Source: Cucumis sativus (lineage: Eukaryota; Streptophyta; Magnoliopsida; Cucurbitales; Cucurbitaceae). From it: a DNA stretch of 64,000 bases. Each line of letters opens with the position of its first letter. Position 1 is the first letter of the stretch. Under the pieces are notes generated by a model, which saw nothing but the letters and a program-made list of their open reading frames with translations, searched no databases and was not told where the DNA came from. A program made the translations under genes and the position numbers. Below, piece by piece: positions 22,216 through 33,275 of this stretch. The DNA lies in contig NC_026657.2 in the NCBI RefSeq assembly GCF_000004075.3, forward strand, positions 28,056,408 to 28,120,407, given 5' to 3'.

Positions 22216-24018
22216 TATTTTGTATGTTGTTTGTTGATCATCTTTTATTCCCCAGTCCAACTACAACAATATAAAATTTGAAAATATGTTCATATATATC
22301 CGACAATTATTATTATTATATTCAACCAATTTTGATAAAAGAAAATCAAACTTAAGATATACTAAAATGACACGATTCAATTTTAGGACTGAAAATAATA
22401 TTTTAACAAAAACAAAAATAATGATGCAGATTATTGGTGAGAAAAAATAATGTAAAATATATTCACACGTAAGCCAAAGCATACAATACTTTTCTAATTT
22501 ACGAAAAAGGAAACAAAAAGCGAATATATTTTGAAATTCGTCAGTGATATCAATTTATGTGGATAATAATGTTATATATTTAATACAATAATTTTGAAAT
22601 TTTCAGATTCCTTTGTTAGTTCCGTAAGCCTAAGAATTTTTTTAAAAAAATTCGATTGCAAAACCGAAATAGGAAAAGTATAATATTAAAATAAATTATA
22701 TATAATATATATTTCTATATTTTGAAGCCTCTTAACACCAATTCTTTCTTTCTTTTTTAAATTGGAACAAAAGAATATTTCTATTAACGATAAAGATATT
22801 CTAATTAAGTAATAATAACATAAAAATTATTCACACGTAATTGAAAATGAGTGTCCTGTTTTTTCTTTTAACTAATCCTTTTTGCTTTCGTGGGCATGTT
22901 TTAGACTTATTTAGAATATAAGAATTTTGAAATTTCAACATTTCTTATTCATCCTCTGCAAAGTTTAAAAAGTGTATATTTCAAAGAGAATATAGCATGA
23001 CGAGAAGAATCGAGTTGCTAAAATTTCAATGATTATTGAACCAAATTACAAAAATTACCCTTCAAGTTTGTTGATTTTATTTCCTCGCTTTTCTAATTTA
23101 AAAGTTACTATATTATCATTAAAATTTAATCAAAACTATTATTAAAGTAGAATGATCTAGAATTTTAAATTAGAAAAACTCATACTTAAAATTAATTGAT
23201 AATGACCTAAAATGATATGACTATTCAATTATTGCCGTACAATTACTTATCTCAATTTCTATCTATAGTTACTAAAACATTTCTACTCATTTTTCTTTAA
23301 GGAAAAAACTTATTTCCTAAAAATTTATTTTTGAAAAAAAACATTAAGATATTATGCTATTTTTTAAAAAAATATAAAAAAAATTAAGAACAAAGGTATT
23401 ATTTTATATTTAACCTAATCATTCTGTTATTAAAAAAATAGACAAGCTCATTTACTCTCCAATATTATGGGTAGTTTTTTCTTTTTCAAATTTCTAGAAA
23501 TTATGTTGTCTTAATTGATAAATGAAGAATAATTCAATTGATTCATGCATAAATTTGTATCCTCCCTATTGAAAAAGTTGAAATAGAGATGGTGTCCTTT
23601 ATCACTAAGTTAAAGAATTTTGATTATTTTTTTATATATATGCAAATAAATTAGATAATATTTAGTTGATGATTAAAATTTTTGATTTGTTTCCTTTTTA
23701 TATTTGCAAAGAAATTGGATGAATATAGAGTTGAAAATTCAATATTTGATGTGGGAAATTGATAATAACAATAAACAAATTGAAAATGTTTTAAATGGAT
23801 CAATTGATCAAATAATTTCCATTACCATTACCAAAGAACAAAAGAATCATTCAAATAACAAATACAAATAATCAAAATTCACAAAACCAACCCTTCTAAC
23901 TTTAACAAATAACATAAAATCAAATCACCCCTACTCTTTTCTCACTTTACATGACTAAGACTAAACCCAGAACAGGTCAATCGGAACCAATTCAATTCGA
24001 TCCCATCCATTCGTCTCC

Positions 24019-24306
24019 TTACAACCTGCCACCATCATCGGAACGATCGCGACGAGCCGACGATGGAGTGGAAACTTTTGTCGACGGAGAAAGCTCACCA
24101 CCGGGAGGAAGGTCAGAAAGAGCGGCCAGAAACCGGCGAATACTGACGGAACGAGCCGGTTTAAAGCTGAGAGATCTCACTTTCTGGTCGTTGGAGAAGA
24201 GATTGGAGGATTTGGAGAGAATCAAATAGACAAGAAGCTGAATAAAGACGAACATGGCGATTCTGACGAACATCTCGCCGGCGTCGGTATCGAAAATCGG
24301 CGTCAT
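24019..24306 (-). CDS. Small single-span membrane protein of unknown function
   Basis: Single exon of 95 residues: MTPIFDTDAGEMF, one hydrophobic segment at about 13-31 (VRIAMFVFIQLLVYLILSK), a basic stretch FKPARSVSIRRFLAALSDLP (about 48-67), then a Ser/Pro-rich polar tail. I recall similar short plant proteins with the pattern DAGEMFVRI, a membrane span, then FKPARSVSIRR, none with a known function. The GC content is well above the flanks. A minus-strand TATA box (24411-24418) lies 105 bp upstream of the ATG, which favours this strand. The plus-strand ORF across the same DNA is a shadow. I infer a type II or tail-out topology in an endomembrane, but direct evidence is lacking. Confidence 0.75.
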   Translation of the reverse strand: MTPIFDTDAGEMFVRIAMFVFIQLLVYLILSKSSNLFSNDQKVRSLSFKPARSVSIRRFLAALSDLPPGGELSPSTKVSTPSSARRDRSDDGGRL

Positions 24307-24410
24307 AGTGAAGGATTGAGGATGAAAAAATGCGAGATGAAACGTTGATCAGTCGATGGATGAAAAAGATGGGAGTGAAATTGGATACAGAAAAAGGAGG
24401 TTTTGAGGGT

Positions 24411-24418
24411 TTTTTATA
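24411..24418 (-). promoter_or_regulatory. TATA box of the small membrane protein gene
   Basis: TATAAAAA on the minus strand, 105 bp from the ATG at 24306. The leader between them has no upstream ATG in frame. Confidence 0.5.
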
Positions 24419-26450
24419 GAGGGAGGAAGCTATTGACGGAGGTTCTTTGACCGTCTTAGCCGCCATGTTTGTAAGAGAGAGAGAGCTTGCAAGGAAGGTT
24501 CCACATCTTTAGGATAATATTTACGTGTTTTTAATTGCATATATTCAATTTGTTATTTTTTTAATAATTATTAACGTGATATTTCATTTCTAATGATTTT
24601 AAACTATAAAACTACAAAATACCCAAAAAATACTCTAAAAAATGACTATATATAAGTGATAGATAATACATTAAAGTTGTCTACCCGTGTGTATATAATT
24701 TTATAAATATTTTCATTTATCTACTTATACTTGAAAATAGTAAATAATTTTTTCCTAAAAGAGTTGTTTTTTTCAAAAAGTTGTCAAATTTAAAGTAAAA
24801 AAATTAACAAAATATCTATAAAAATTAGGTGTAATAAATTTAGATATTTTTTAAGAATAAAAAAAATATAAAATATTTATAACGTAGACAAAAATCACTA
24901 GACGACAAAAAGTCATTTCACCAAATATATAATTTGATTTTCTTTTATTATTTTTGTTTGTGTTGACCAATTAATTCAATGTTAATTAACAATAATCTGT
25001 CATCAAAATTTAAATTAGCCTTTTTTTAATTAATTAGCTTGTTTAAAATAGGTTCATGCACATTAAATTTGATAGTCTAAAGATATAGGGTAATGTGAGT
25101 TTAATTTATCAATAATTTGTATATACTTCCTCTTCCGAAGTCAAGTAATCTTTCATAATTTCTATAATTGACAAGTGAGAAGGTTTTCAAAAGCTTTGGA
25201 CAAAATGATTGAACGTTGTTTGTTGAAATAGTATTTTGTTCTACATTCTCTAGAAACAATGTAACAAAAATGACAAATATTAATCAAATTTGCGATAAAA
25301 ACAATGTCTAGGATGAACGCCCAAAATCAGTTTAAATGAATATTATAGAATTAGGGTGTCATAATAATAGTTGAAATTATTTCTGAGTAAAGCCTTTTAT
25401 TTATTAAATAATTTGGGTCCAAATTTGAATATTTGATAATAGTACTTCCGATGATCTTGTCAACAAAGAAAAGAAAAAAGACTATAACAATAAAAAAGAG
25501 ATATTCTTTGTTATTTGTTTGAAATTGTGTTAAATGTTTTTGATAGCACAAGAAATTACAATCATAATTTGATTTAATTTTGAAGAGATAGTAAATGCAT
25601 TAATTAAGTTAGCATGGCCTCGTGTTTGAGAATTTATATGAATGGATTTGAATCCCCAGTGCTGTTTATAATGTTTTAAATGGATGGGTTATGGTTATGT
25701 AAGGAAATAAATAAATTATTTATTGATAAATAGAAAAAGGTGTAGGTCAAAGTGTACGAGTATTTGGTGTGGTCAGAATATGCATATTAAATTGGGAAAG
25801 GAAGCATGCACATGCAACCACTATAAAACCCTTTAATTAAATTTGTATTCAAATAAATATCACTCATTGTAATGCCACGTCCCTTTTTTTCTTTTTTTTT
25901 TTTTTTTTTAAAAATAAAAGTCAAATTAAATATATAGATATATATAATTGAGAAACAAATGAATTTCTTTTTTCAATTTCTTTTCTTCTTTCCTTCAAGG
26001 TGTCCTGCCTAAGTTTATATTTCCACGTCTGACATTTAAGAACACATTGCTTTTATTTTGTATTGGACAATACAACACTTTCTGTTTATTTCTTTCTAAA
26101 TTTTCTTCCAACTTAGATTGTTTTTTAAGATAATTCTTAAGATAATTTTAACTTTTACTTTAAGTTTTAAGTTTATTTTTTTAGGTTCTAATATTGTTGA
26201 ATGATTGAATTTGATATTTTGCATTAATTAATTTAAAACATATTAAACCAATGTTATAATTACTTTCAATAAAGAAGAGAGAGTAAATAATAGATAATGA
26301 AATATAAGATTTTTAAGATGAGAACAAATAAATCTATCATTGAGATTTGAAACGTGTGCCAGATTAGTTTGGGTTATCCATTCGAAGGAGATTTGGTGGC
26401 ATGCATGTAATTATGATAATTAAATTTTGGCTAGACAGCTGTCAGTAAGA
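24419..26450. other. AT-rich spacer
   Basis: No gene seen. It includes the promoter side of the small membrane protein gene, with a short GAGA run near 24475, and long T tracts (about 25890-25910). Confidence 0.5.
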
Positions 26451-26532
26451 GTCGCTTTGGCCGAGTGGTTAAGGCGTGTGCCTGCTAAGTACATGGGGTT
26501 TCCCCGCGAGAGTTCGAATCTCTCAGGCGACG
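26451..26532 (+). tRNA. trnS-GCU (nuclear): tRNA-Ser (GCU), copy 1
   Basis: 82 nt. The acceptor stem GTCGCTT pairs with AGGCGAC, and G is the discriminator base. The D-loop is GGCCGAGTGGTTAAGGC. The anticodon loop CTGCTAA has anticodon GCT. A long variable arm (GGGG-TTT-CCCC core) is typical of serine tRNA. The T-arm is GAGAGTTCGAATCTCTC. There is no intron, and CCA is not encoded. A TTTT terminator follows at 26533-26536. The A box (TGGCCGAGTGG) and B box (GTTCGAATC) are both present. Confidence 0.97.
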
Positions 26533-26536
26533 TTTT
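26533..26536 (+). terminator. RNA polymerase III TTTT terminator of tRNA-Ser copy 1
   Basis: Four T directly after the discriminator base, followed by C and another long T run. Confidence 0.8.
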
Positions 26537-26737
26537 CTTTTTTTTTTCAAATTGGTTAAGTTCTTTTATGATGTTTGACCTAACAAAATATACTTTGTTT
26601 GTGGCATTGTAAGTTGCTTGTTTGAGAAGATTCATGCAAGTTAGGGGAGCCTAGCATGGAAGATTATTCTAAGGAGTCACAAGGAAAGTCTACACATTGA
26701 GACACAAAGGTGAAACACGTTATCTAGTCATATGATT

Positions 26738-27905
26738 CACTACAAGAAATAGGGTATTCTCCAACGCAACTCCATGTCGACAAAAACCCCAAAACATGTT
26801 GGGGAATGTAACACCGACGTCTCAGTCGACATCGGCATGCACGTCGAGGATAATTTCCCTAACGCATATCGCAACGACAACGGAGAAAAGTTCACCGACG
26901 CACATTGCCAACACATCGTGGAAGGGATTTTGCAACGTCACGTCGCGGAATCCTTCCCCAACGCCACGTCGGTGCTAACCTAAACTTTCATTTTCTACAT
27001 TCCTTTTCAATTCCATACTTCTATTATTCTTATAGTTTCTTCCTGGCTCTGCTATGATTTGAAAAGGTACAGTGAATCAAAAAAGTTGAAATGAAAAAGA
27101 AAAGGAGAAAAAAATAGGAGACTCCCGGCGGTGGCAGCAGTGAAGACGGACAACGACGACAACATGACTATCCTTCTTTCTCTCTCTCTCGGCTGATTTT
27201 GGGTTTATTTTCATTTTGCATTTAGTTCTGTGTTGAAGGGAGAATAAATAGTGTAGACTTTTTCCGACGTCTTCAAAGACATCAATAAAGGTAACTTTTG
27301 CTAACGTATGAAGTACAAACATCGGAGAAAGTTTAAATAATAAATTCATTATTTAAACTTTTTCCGACATGCCCCCTGCTACACGTCGAGGAAAGGTGAC
27401 CATTGTCACTTCAATATAGATGCTTTTTTGCAACGTGTGGCATGTTGCATGTTGAGAAAAGGTTAAACAATAATTATTAAACTTTTTTCCGAAGTGCCCC
27501 TTGCCATACGTTGAGGAAAGTGAAAATTTGCGTTCACTTTCCTCGACGTTTGGCAAGTTGCATGTTGGGGAAAGTCTAACATTAAGTTTAATGCGTTCAC
27601 TTTTCGCGACGCATGATGTTACATCGCAGAAAGGGACTTTCTACGACGTAGAGGAACAAGACGTCGAGGAAAGTCTAAAATTAAATTTAATGTGTTCACT
27701 TTTCGCGACGTTTGACAGGGTGACGTCAGGGAAAGTGAACGCGTTAAATTTAATTCTGGACTTTCTGTGACGTCTTATTCCTCTACGTCGCAGAAAGCCC
27801 CTTTCTGCAACGTAATATTTTGTGCGTCGGCGAAAGGTGATCAACGGCGACGCACCTTTCGCCGACGTTGTTCTGGCGTCAGAATTGTTTCGATTTCTTG
27901 TAGTG
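26738..27905. mobile_element. Non-autonomous CACTA element, 1,168 bp, TSD ATT
   Basis: Left end CACTACAAGAAAT and right end its exact inverse ATTTCTTGTAGTG, so the first 13 bp match perfectly. The flanking target duplication is ATT on both sides (26735-26737 and 27906-27908). The inside is full of subterminal repeats such as TCGACG, TTTCGCGACG, CGTCGAGGAAAG and GTTCACTTTTCGCGACG. There is no transposase. The central part (about 27070-27260) has a purine-rich and GGCGGTGG-type patch that may be captured sequence. The perfect ends and duplication suggest a fairly recent insertion. Confidence 0.95.
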
Positions 27906-29210
27906 ATTCAATATAGTTAATTTCTTAATAAGTTACGTATTTGTGATCCTCCTCAATCTTTATAAAGTGATATTTTCAATCGAGCTAAAGGCCCTCATAT
28001 ATACATAATGTGTCATCAAATTGGGTTACCAAAGTACTAATGTCTTATTCTGCCTTTTCTACTCATGTTGTTACTTCAATTATTAACTTGAGTGTTAACT
28101 TAAGTCATCAAGTAATTCAATTGTTACTTGTTTTTCTCAAGTTGAACAACCAAAATATTATCGTCTTCCTTGATCTATCGCATATACTTATAGGTTGTAA
28201 TGTTTTGATGTCTTTTCTAAATATTTTCATAAGTTTGAGCATTTTTATAATTAGTAAAATAAACTAAAATATTTATGAATTATAGCAAAATTTTAGATTC
28301 TATTATTTATGAGTGACAAAATCTTATATTTTGCTATATTTTATAAATATTTTATTAAATTTATCATTTTTAACCATTCATTTAATAAGTTTTCACTTAA
28401 AATAATATTTCTTTCCTAAGTTATTATTATTTTGAAAATTAATTTGTAGGAATGATGAAAGTGAAGAAAATTTTGACACCAACAAGAGAAAAGGGTATTA
28501 GTGAAATCAAAAGTTGATGGCTGACTAAACAATCATATTTAAGTGGTTTTTTTCTACACAATTTAAGGGATTCTCTTGGAAGTCAATTTCAGTGAATAAT
28601 TAAGTCTTTATTAAAAATATACCTAAAATATTTAAAGAAATTAATCAATTTATAACCTAAACTAGGGGTGATTTTAAAAATGCGGTGTTTTTTATAAAAA
28701 AAAAATTAGAAAAAATTGAGTGTTTTCAAAACGTTTTTTTTTTTTTTTTTTTTTTTGCATTAATTCAAAATGTTATTTTTCTCTTTTTTTACAAATTTTT
28801 TTCTTTCTTTTTGGATGGAAAACAAGGAAAAGAAGTCAATTTATATGACAGTCGACACCATTCAATTATTATTATTATTATTGTTTTGTTATTTATTATT
28901 ATTATTATCATCATCATCATCCTTCTTCTTATTATTATCTTTTTTTTATTATTATCTGATTATAATGATAGTATTAGAAATAAGACATCCCAAGAACAAA
29001 ACAAATTACTCCTTCCAAATAACCATATCTTCCAAAAATCCCCAACCATTTTAACCAAAAGCAGGGTCTATTTACACAAAACTTAAATCTTCCCTCGAAA
29101 GTAATAAATATGAAAGAAAAAAAAAGAATTTTAAGTATTAATTATATTGTTAAAAAATTACTTTAATTACGTAGATGAATATAATAATTTTGATTTAATA
29201 TTCATTCATT
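27906..29210. other. AT-rich spacer with trinucleotide repeats
   Basis: No gene. Contains a T20-type tract (about 28736-28756) and mixed TTA/ATC trinucleotide repeats at about 28866-28965. ORFs across them are low complexity. Confidence 0.6.
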
Positions 29211-29292
29211 GTCGCTTTGGCCGAGTGGTTAAGGCGTGTGCCTGCTAAGTACATGGGGTTTCCCCGCGAGAGTTCGAATCTCTCAGGCGACG
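29211..29292 (+). tRNA. trnS-GCU (nuclear): tRNA-Ser (GCU), copy 2
   Basis: Identical over all 82 nt to copy 1 and on the same strand, 2.76 kb downstream. The anticodon, long variable arm and A and B boxes are as in copy 1. The flanks differ: the sequence after the gene is TTTCATTTTT, with the first run of four or more T at 29298-29302. Confidence 0.97.
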
Positions 29293-30481
29293 TTTCATTT
29301 TTCATTCAAGCTATAAAAAGCTGAAACAATCCAAGGGTCCATGGTTTTGAAATTAATTAATCAGTATTGTAATAAAACCAAGTGTTTTGGAAAGGGCATT
29401 GATTAAATCCTTAAATCCAAAATGGTTTTGAATTGATTCCAAAGTTGTGTAATAATATAATTTTTGCTTCCTCAAAATTTTCGTTTATCAGTATAGAAAA
29501 ATAAAAAGAATTGATTCGAAAGGAAAATGGATAGGGGTTAGATTAACCAACAATGGTGCCTTTGATGAGAAAAGGAGGCCCCATTGTATGGTTAGTTTTT
29601 GAAGTTCTCACATGTTGATGTTGTGGGTATTTTTGGTGGTTGTGGCTACAAGAAGAAGAGATAATAAAGGAGTAAAGGAGACAGAATCCCAAAGGTACTG
29701 TAATACAAAATTAATGAAATTTGCCCAATTATCCTACCTATTCATTAGCTTACATTTACATTAGTTATCAAGGTCATGTCTTCTTTATGTCAAAAACGTA
29801 TGATGGTTCAATTGTCAACTTCACGAAAACTATTCAGAACTACCATCAATTTGAATCGCCGAACTATCTAGAACTATTAAACGAACCAAATAAACAAGCA
29901 TTGAAAAAAGTGGTATTTTGTCCTTTTTATTCTTTTATGGATTTGAGCCCGGTCAAAACGTACGTTTTAGTAGTTTAGTGTCTTGGTCTACACAATTCAA
30001 AATTTCTATCTTCATTGTGACTTTGCTATATTATTATTCTTCTACCTAAAATCCCCTTTGTTTCATACTCGTCTCTCACTTATGAAAATTGAAATAAAAG
30101 GAAGAACCCAAATAGTTGTTCAAAACAAAAAGAAAAAGGTTGACACAAATCTCACTCGAATCACATACAAAATTAAGAAAATTCCTCACTCACAAACATG
30201 GATGTAGTAGTGGAGTACATATTTATGAAGGAAAAAGAAATAAAAAATAAATAAAAATACCGAAAATCGTAAAAAAGACTTAAAGAGGAGAGCAATATTG
30301 ATTAGAGTCCTTGTACATCTAATCCTCTATATCTCTACATGTTAAAATCTAAATAGATCATTCCATCCACCACAAACGGGGAATAAGGATCTATTTTATT
30401 CTGAAATCAGATTCACACATGTTCATATCTGAAGAAAATGAGCAAAAACGTAAGGGAAATAGCAAACCGTAGCAACCGCAA
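29293..30481. other. Spacer with a short foldback, and 3' flank of the EF-hand gene
   Basis: No gene seen. A short inverted repeat (29545-29560 against 29577-29593) could form a stem-loop of about 16 pairs. The last 250 bp are the 3' flank of the EF-hand gene. Confidence 0.5.
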
Positions 30482-30910
30482 TCAGGTAGACGATTGGCGG
30501 AGCTTGGAAGCCTCCAGATCCGCGGCTTGCTTGAGGAAACTCTGATCGCCGTCATCAAGCGCCATCTGAATGGGAGAGGAGCCTAATCCATCAGCGATAG
30601 CGAGCAAGATGTTCTTCATCTCCGTACGAAACTCTTCGGCATCGACAGTACCGCTTTTATCACAATCAAACTGCTCGAAGATGGAATCGTAGAGCTGGGT
30701 GAGTTGTTCGGGGGTAGTAGCGACGTCGACGCCGAAGTGAGTCTCGATGAGGCGGAGGGTCTCGAAGGCCTTGCGGAGCTCGGATCGGGAGAGAACGCCG
30801 TCGTTGTTGAGATCAAGAGAAGCGAAGGCGTCGTCAATACTCTTGTTGAAGTGAGATTCGTCGTTGACGAAATTCCTGACCGTGGATCCGTCGAGAACGA
30901 CCACCGCCAT
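30482..30910 (-). CDS. Two-EF-hand calcium-binding protein
   Basis: Single exon, 142 residues. EF-hand loop 1 is D33-x-N35-x-D37-G-V-L-S41-x-x-E44 and loop 2 is D82-x-D84-x-S86-G-T-V-D90-x-x-E93. Both keep every calcium ligand position. The N-terminus MAVVVLDGSTVRNFV and the C-terminal part GLGSSPIQMALDD..FLKQAADLEASK match a conserved plant family of small EF-hand proteins; as I recall, the closest ones are annotated only as calcium-binding EF-hand family proteins. The frame stays open 69 codons further upstream, but that part is leader. The ATG at 30910 is preferred because homologs start MAVVV and a TATA box sits at 31027-31034. It is probably a cytosolic calcium sensor (inference). The gene looks intact. 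Confidence 0.93.
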   Translation of the reverse strand: MAVVVLDGSTVRNFVNDESHFNKSIDDAFASLDLNNDGVLSRSELRKAFETLRLIETHFGVDVATTPEQLTQLYDSIFEQFDCDKSGTVDAEEFRTEMKNILLAIADGLGSSPIQMALDDGDQSFLKQAADLEASKLRQSST

Positions 30911-31026
30911 ATGTGTGGGGGGGTTGATTATGTGTCTGTAGTGTGAGAGTCGGTGTATATGTGGTGGTGACTCGGTGGTGAGAGAAACGTTTGAAATGGG
31001 TTGGTTACGATTATATTGTGTTTTTG

Positions 31027-31034
31027 TATTTATA
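31027..31034 (-). promoter_or_regulatory. TATA box of the EF-hand gene
   Basis: TATAAATA on the minus strand, 117 bp upstream of the ATG at 30910. This would put the transcript start near 31000 and give a leader of about 90 nt, consistent with the chosen start. Confidence 0.65.
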
Positions 31035-32859
31035 GAGCGGGGACCGGGTGCGACTTGTGATGAAACGAAAATTCCGCTCCAATTCTCTTCTTTTCTCCCA
31101 TTCTTTTTTCTTTTCAATTAATAATATAATACTATCGGCTCACGTGGTTTTTTTTTTACAATTAAATATCCGGGCCGGGCCGTTTATCTTTTATTGGACC
31201 AAGTACAAAGAAGGTATCTATTCTTTCCACCAGGTTTTACATGCTTTGAGACCATACTTGGATTCAACTGGGTTCCAATTACATTTTCCTTTTTAATTTA
31301 TCTTACACCCATATCCATGAGAATGGAGATTATAAATCCCCATGACAACCGGGATTGTCCCCATCTTCACTCCACATCTTTCCAACCCTACTATCTTCCT
31401 CTATCGCAATATTATTATATTTATAAATATTTTAAAATAATTTCCCATCCCAATTTCTACCAATAAGATACATTTGGAATAAAGAGTTGGGATATAGAAA
31501 ATTAAGGAGTGTGAATATGACTTTCACTCATTATTTAGTTCAACAAAGCTCGTGAGTTCCACGACTTCAAAACATCAATTTTATATAGTCCTTTCAACTC
31601 TACTTCACCCACATGAACTAGACATAATCAAACCATTTTTAATTATAAACTGTTGACAATAAATTAAAAACAGGGAATTGAAAATTTGCACACCACATGT
31701 TTGTAAAAAGGTGTGTGAGAAGTAGAATAAGGACATGGTGCGGAGCTTTGGGGGCGTTGGCCGTGTCATGCGGCAGCGAATATATTCGAAGGCACGCCTA
31801 CAAGCAAAGCAACCGTGTCCCGCCCCATTCCTTGGTGCGCCTTTTCTATTGTTGTGGCCTAAAACATTGGAGCATCTTAAGCTTCTTAAACCTCCCATTT
31901 CCACTACTTTTATTACTTCCTTTCTATTTTTATCAAGTCTTTTGTAAGCTTCTAAACTTTATAAAGTATTTAGGTGTTTAATTAATTAGGTATAAAAATT
32001 GAAATTGGATTTTATATAAAGTAGATTTGTGAATTTCTAAAAAAATGTTTTTTTTTTTTCAATAGTTGGCCTATTACATAATAATGTTCAGGATCTACTG
32101 TTTAAAGTTGAAGGAACCATTAAGAATTAATTGAAATTCAATGAAATAATTGAATGATTTAAAAAGATTACCATTTATTTTGAGAAATTATTTTATTTTT
32201 TTTAATTGATATTAATATATATAGAAACCAACCATTTTACCGAATGATGTATTATATTGAAAGAATAAACATAAATGCATTGGAAATGAATTATCTCGTT
32301 GTTCTATTGGAAATAGTGATTTTAACAAAAAAAGATTAAAGTAGTTTTTAGTATGCATAAAAGATAAAAGTTTTTTAATTACGCTTGAAGTTCAATTTCA
32401 GTTAAGTCATATGAAATTTTGCTCCAGTAATAATGGAGTTTGGAATGAAAACTTGGGAAACAACCTATAATGAAAATTATATTTAACACATTTATAAATA
32501 TAACATGTCATTACAAATTTAAATTATTGGTTAAAATTAAAACATGTACTGTGCAATTTATTATAAATCATAAGTTCAAATATAATTTTGAACTTTGTAT
32601 TTTAAAGTTTTTTGGTTTTCACGAATTTTAGTTCTCACTTTTTCACCCAATCTTAATTTTAGTCCTTCATGCTCTCAAAAATGTTCTTATTATTTATCAA
32701 CATTTTTACCCTAAAATTTTAGTATATATTTACATATTATACTTCTTTCCATAAAAATTATCATTAATCTTTAACCAATTTTGAAAAATTAAATTTAAAA
32801 TATATTTAAAGGAGATGGAGTGAAATTAGATAATTAAAAATTTACGAGAACTAAGTTGT

Positions 32860-32985
32860 AAGAGTTGGGTCTGATTAGTTTTTATTTTTGGATTGGACTG
32901 GGTTAAATTTTTTATGTTTTGTTCATGTTGGGTTACATTTTCAAAAATATGAATTGACCGAACCCAACTCGAACTTCTTATATTA

Positions 32986-33034
<49 letters not shown>

Positions 33035-33275
33035 CTTTAAAATATTATATTTTGATATTTAATGTTTTGATTTTTATGAATTTTTTTGGTATAAATTTAA
33101 GTATTTTAAGTTAACAAAAAATATAATTAAAAAAGAAAAATAAATAAACAAATTGACAATTCAACTCAGTCTAATTCAATTCGGGTTAGGTTGATGATCG
33201 TATTTGAGTTGTTTTGGTTGTGAATTTGACAACCAAAAGATTGAAGTTGTCTAAAACCCCAATCCAACCCAATTA
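32860..33275. repeat. Dispersed repeat with GGGTTGGGTT / AACCCAACTCGAA blocks, copy 2
   Basis: Left blocks AGAGTTGGGTCTG, GGACTGGGTTAAA and ACCGAACCCAACTCGAA; right blocks ATTCGGGTTAGGTTG and CCAATCCAACCCAATT. The order matches the copy at 8716-9075. The AT-rich centre, which starts just after the CTCGAA block in both, is here expanded to (AT)22. Confidence 0.5.
32989..33032. repeat. (AT)22 microsatellite
   Basis: 44 bp of uninterrupted AT, inside the dispersed repeat described for 32860-33275. Confidence 0.97.

Larger units (their letters stand above)
18684..24018. other. Long AT-rich spacer
   Basis: No gene seen over 5.3 kb. It contains a 21-bp perfect tandem pair (19126-19167), an ATCGTTTAGATTT-type repeat (19746-19990), a 25-bp tandem pair (21822-21871), and a possible solo LTR or other dispersed repeat near 21.9-22.2 kb. 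It is otherwise homopolymer-rich DNA. Confidence 0.5.

Noticed and set aside
23951-24229. 92-codon plus-strand ORF
   Set aside because: It is antisense to the small membrane protein gene. It has no membrane segment or known motif and no TATA box at a fitting distance.
26420-26635. ORFs overlapping tRNA-Ser copy 1 on both strands
   Set aside because: The conserved part is the tRNA itself. The rest is AT-rich flank.
28685-29086. 133-codon ORF on the plus strand
   Set aside because: It consists of poly-Phe, poly-Ile and poly-Leu from T tracts and TTA/ATC microsatellites.
30911-31117. Upstream extension of the EF-hand protein by 69 residues
   Set aside because: Homologs start at MAVVV, and a TATA box at 31027-31034 places this stretch mostly in or before the leader.
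31605-31981. Possible gene in a GC-richer patch (ORFs on both strands)
   Set aside because: No frame shows a known domain, splice logic or consistent start. It may be a decayed fragment but cannot be supported.
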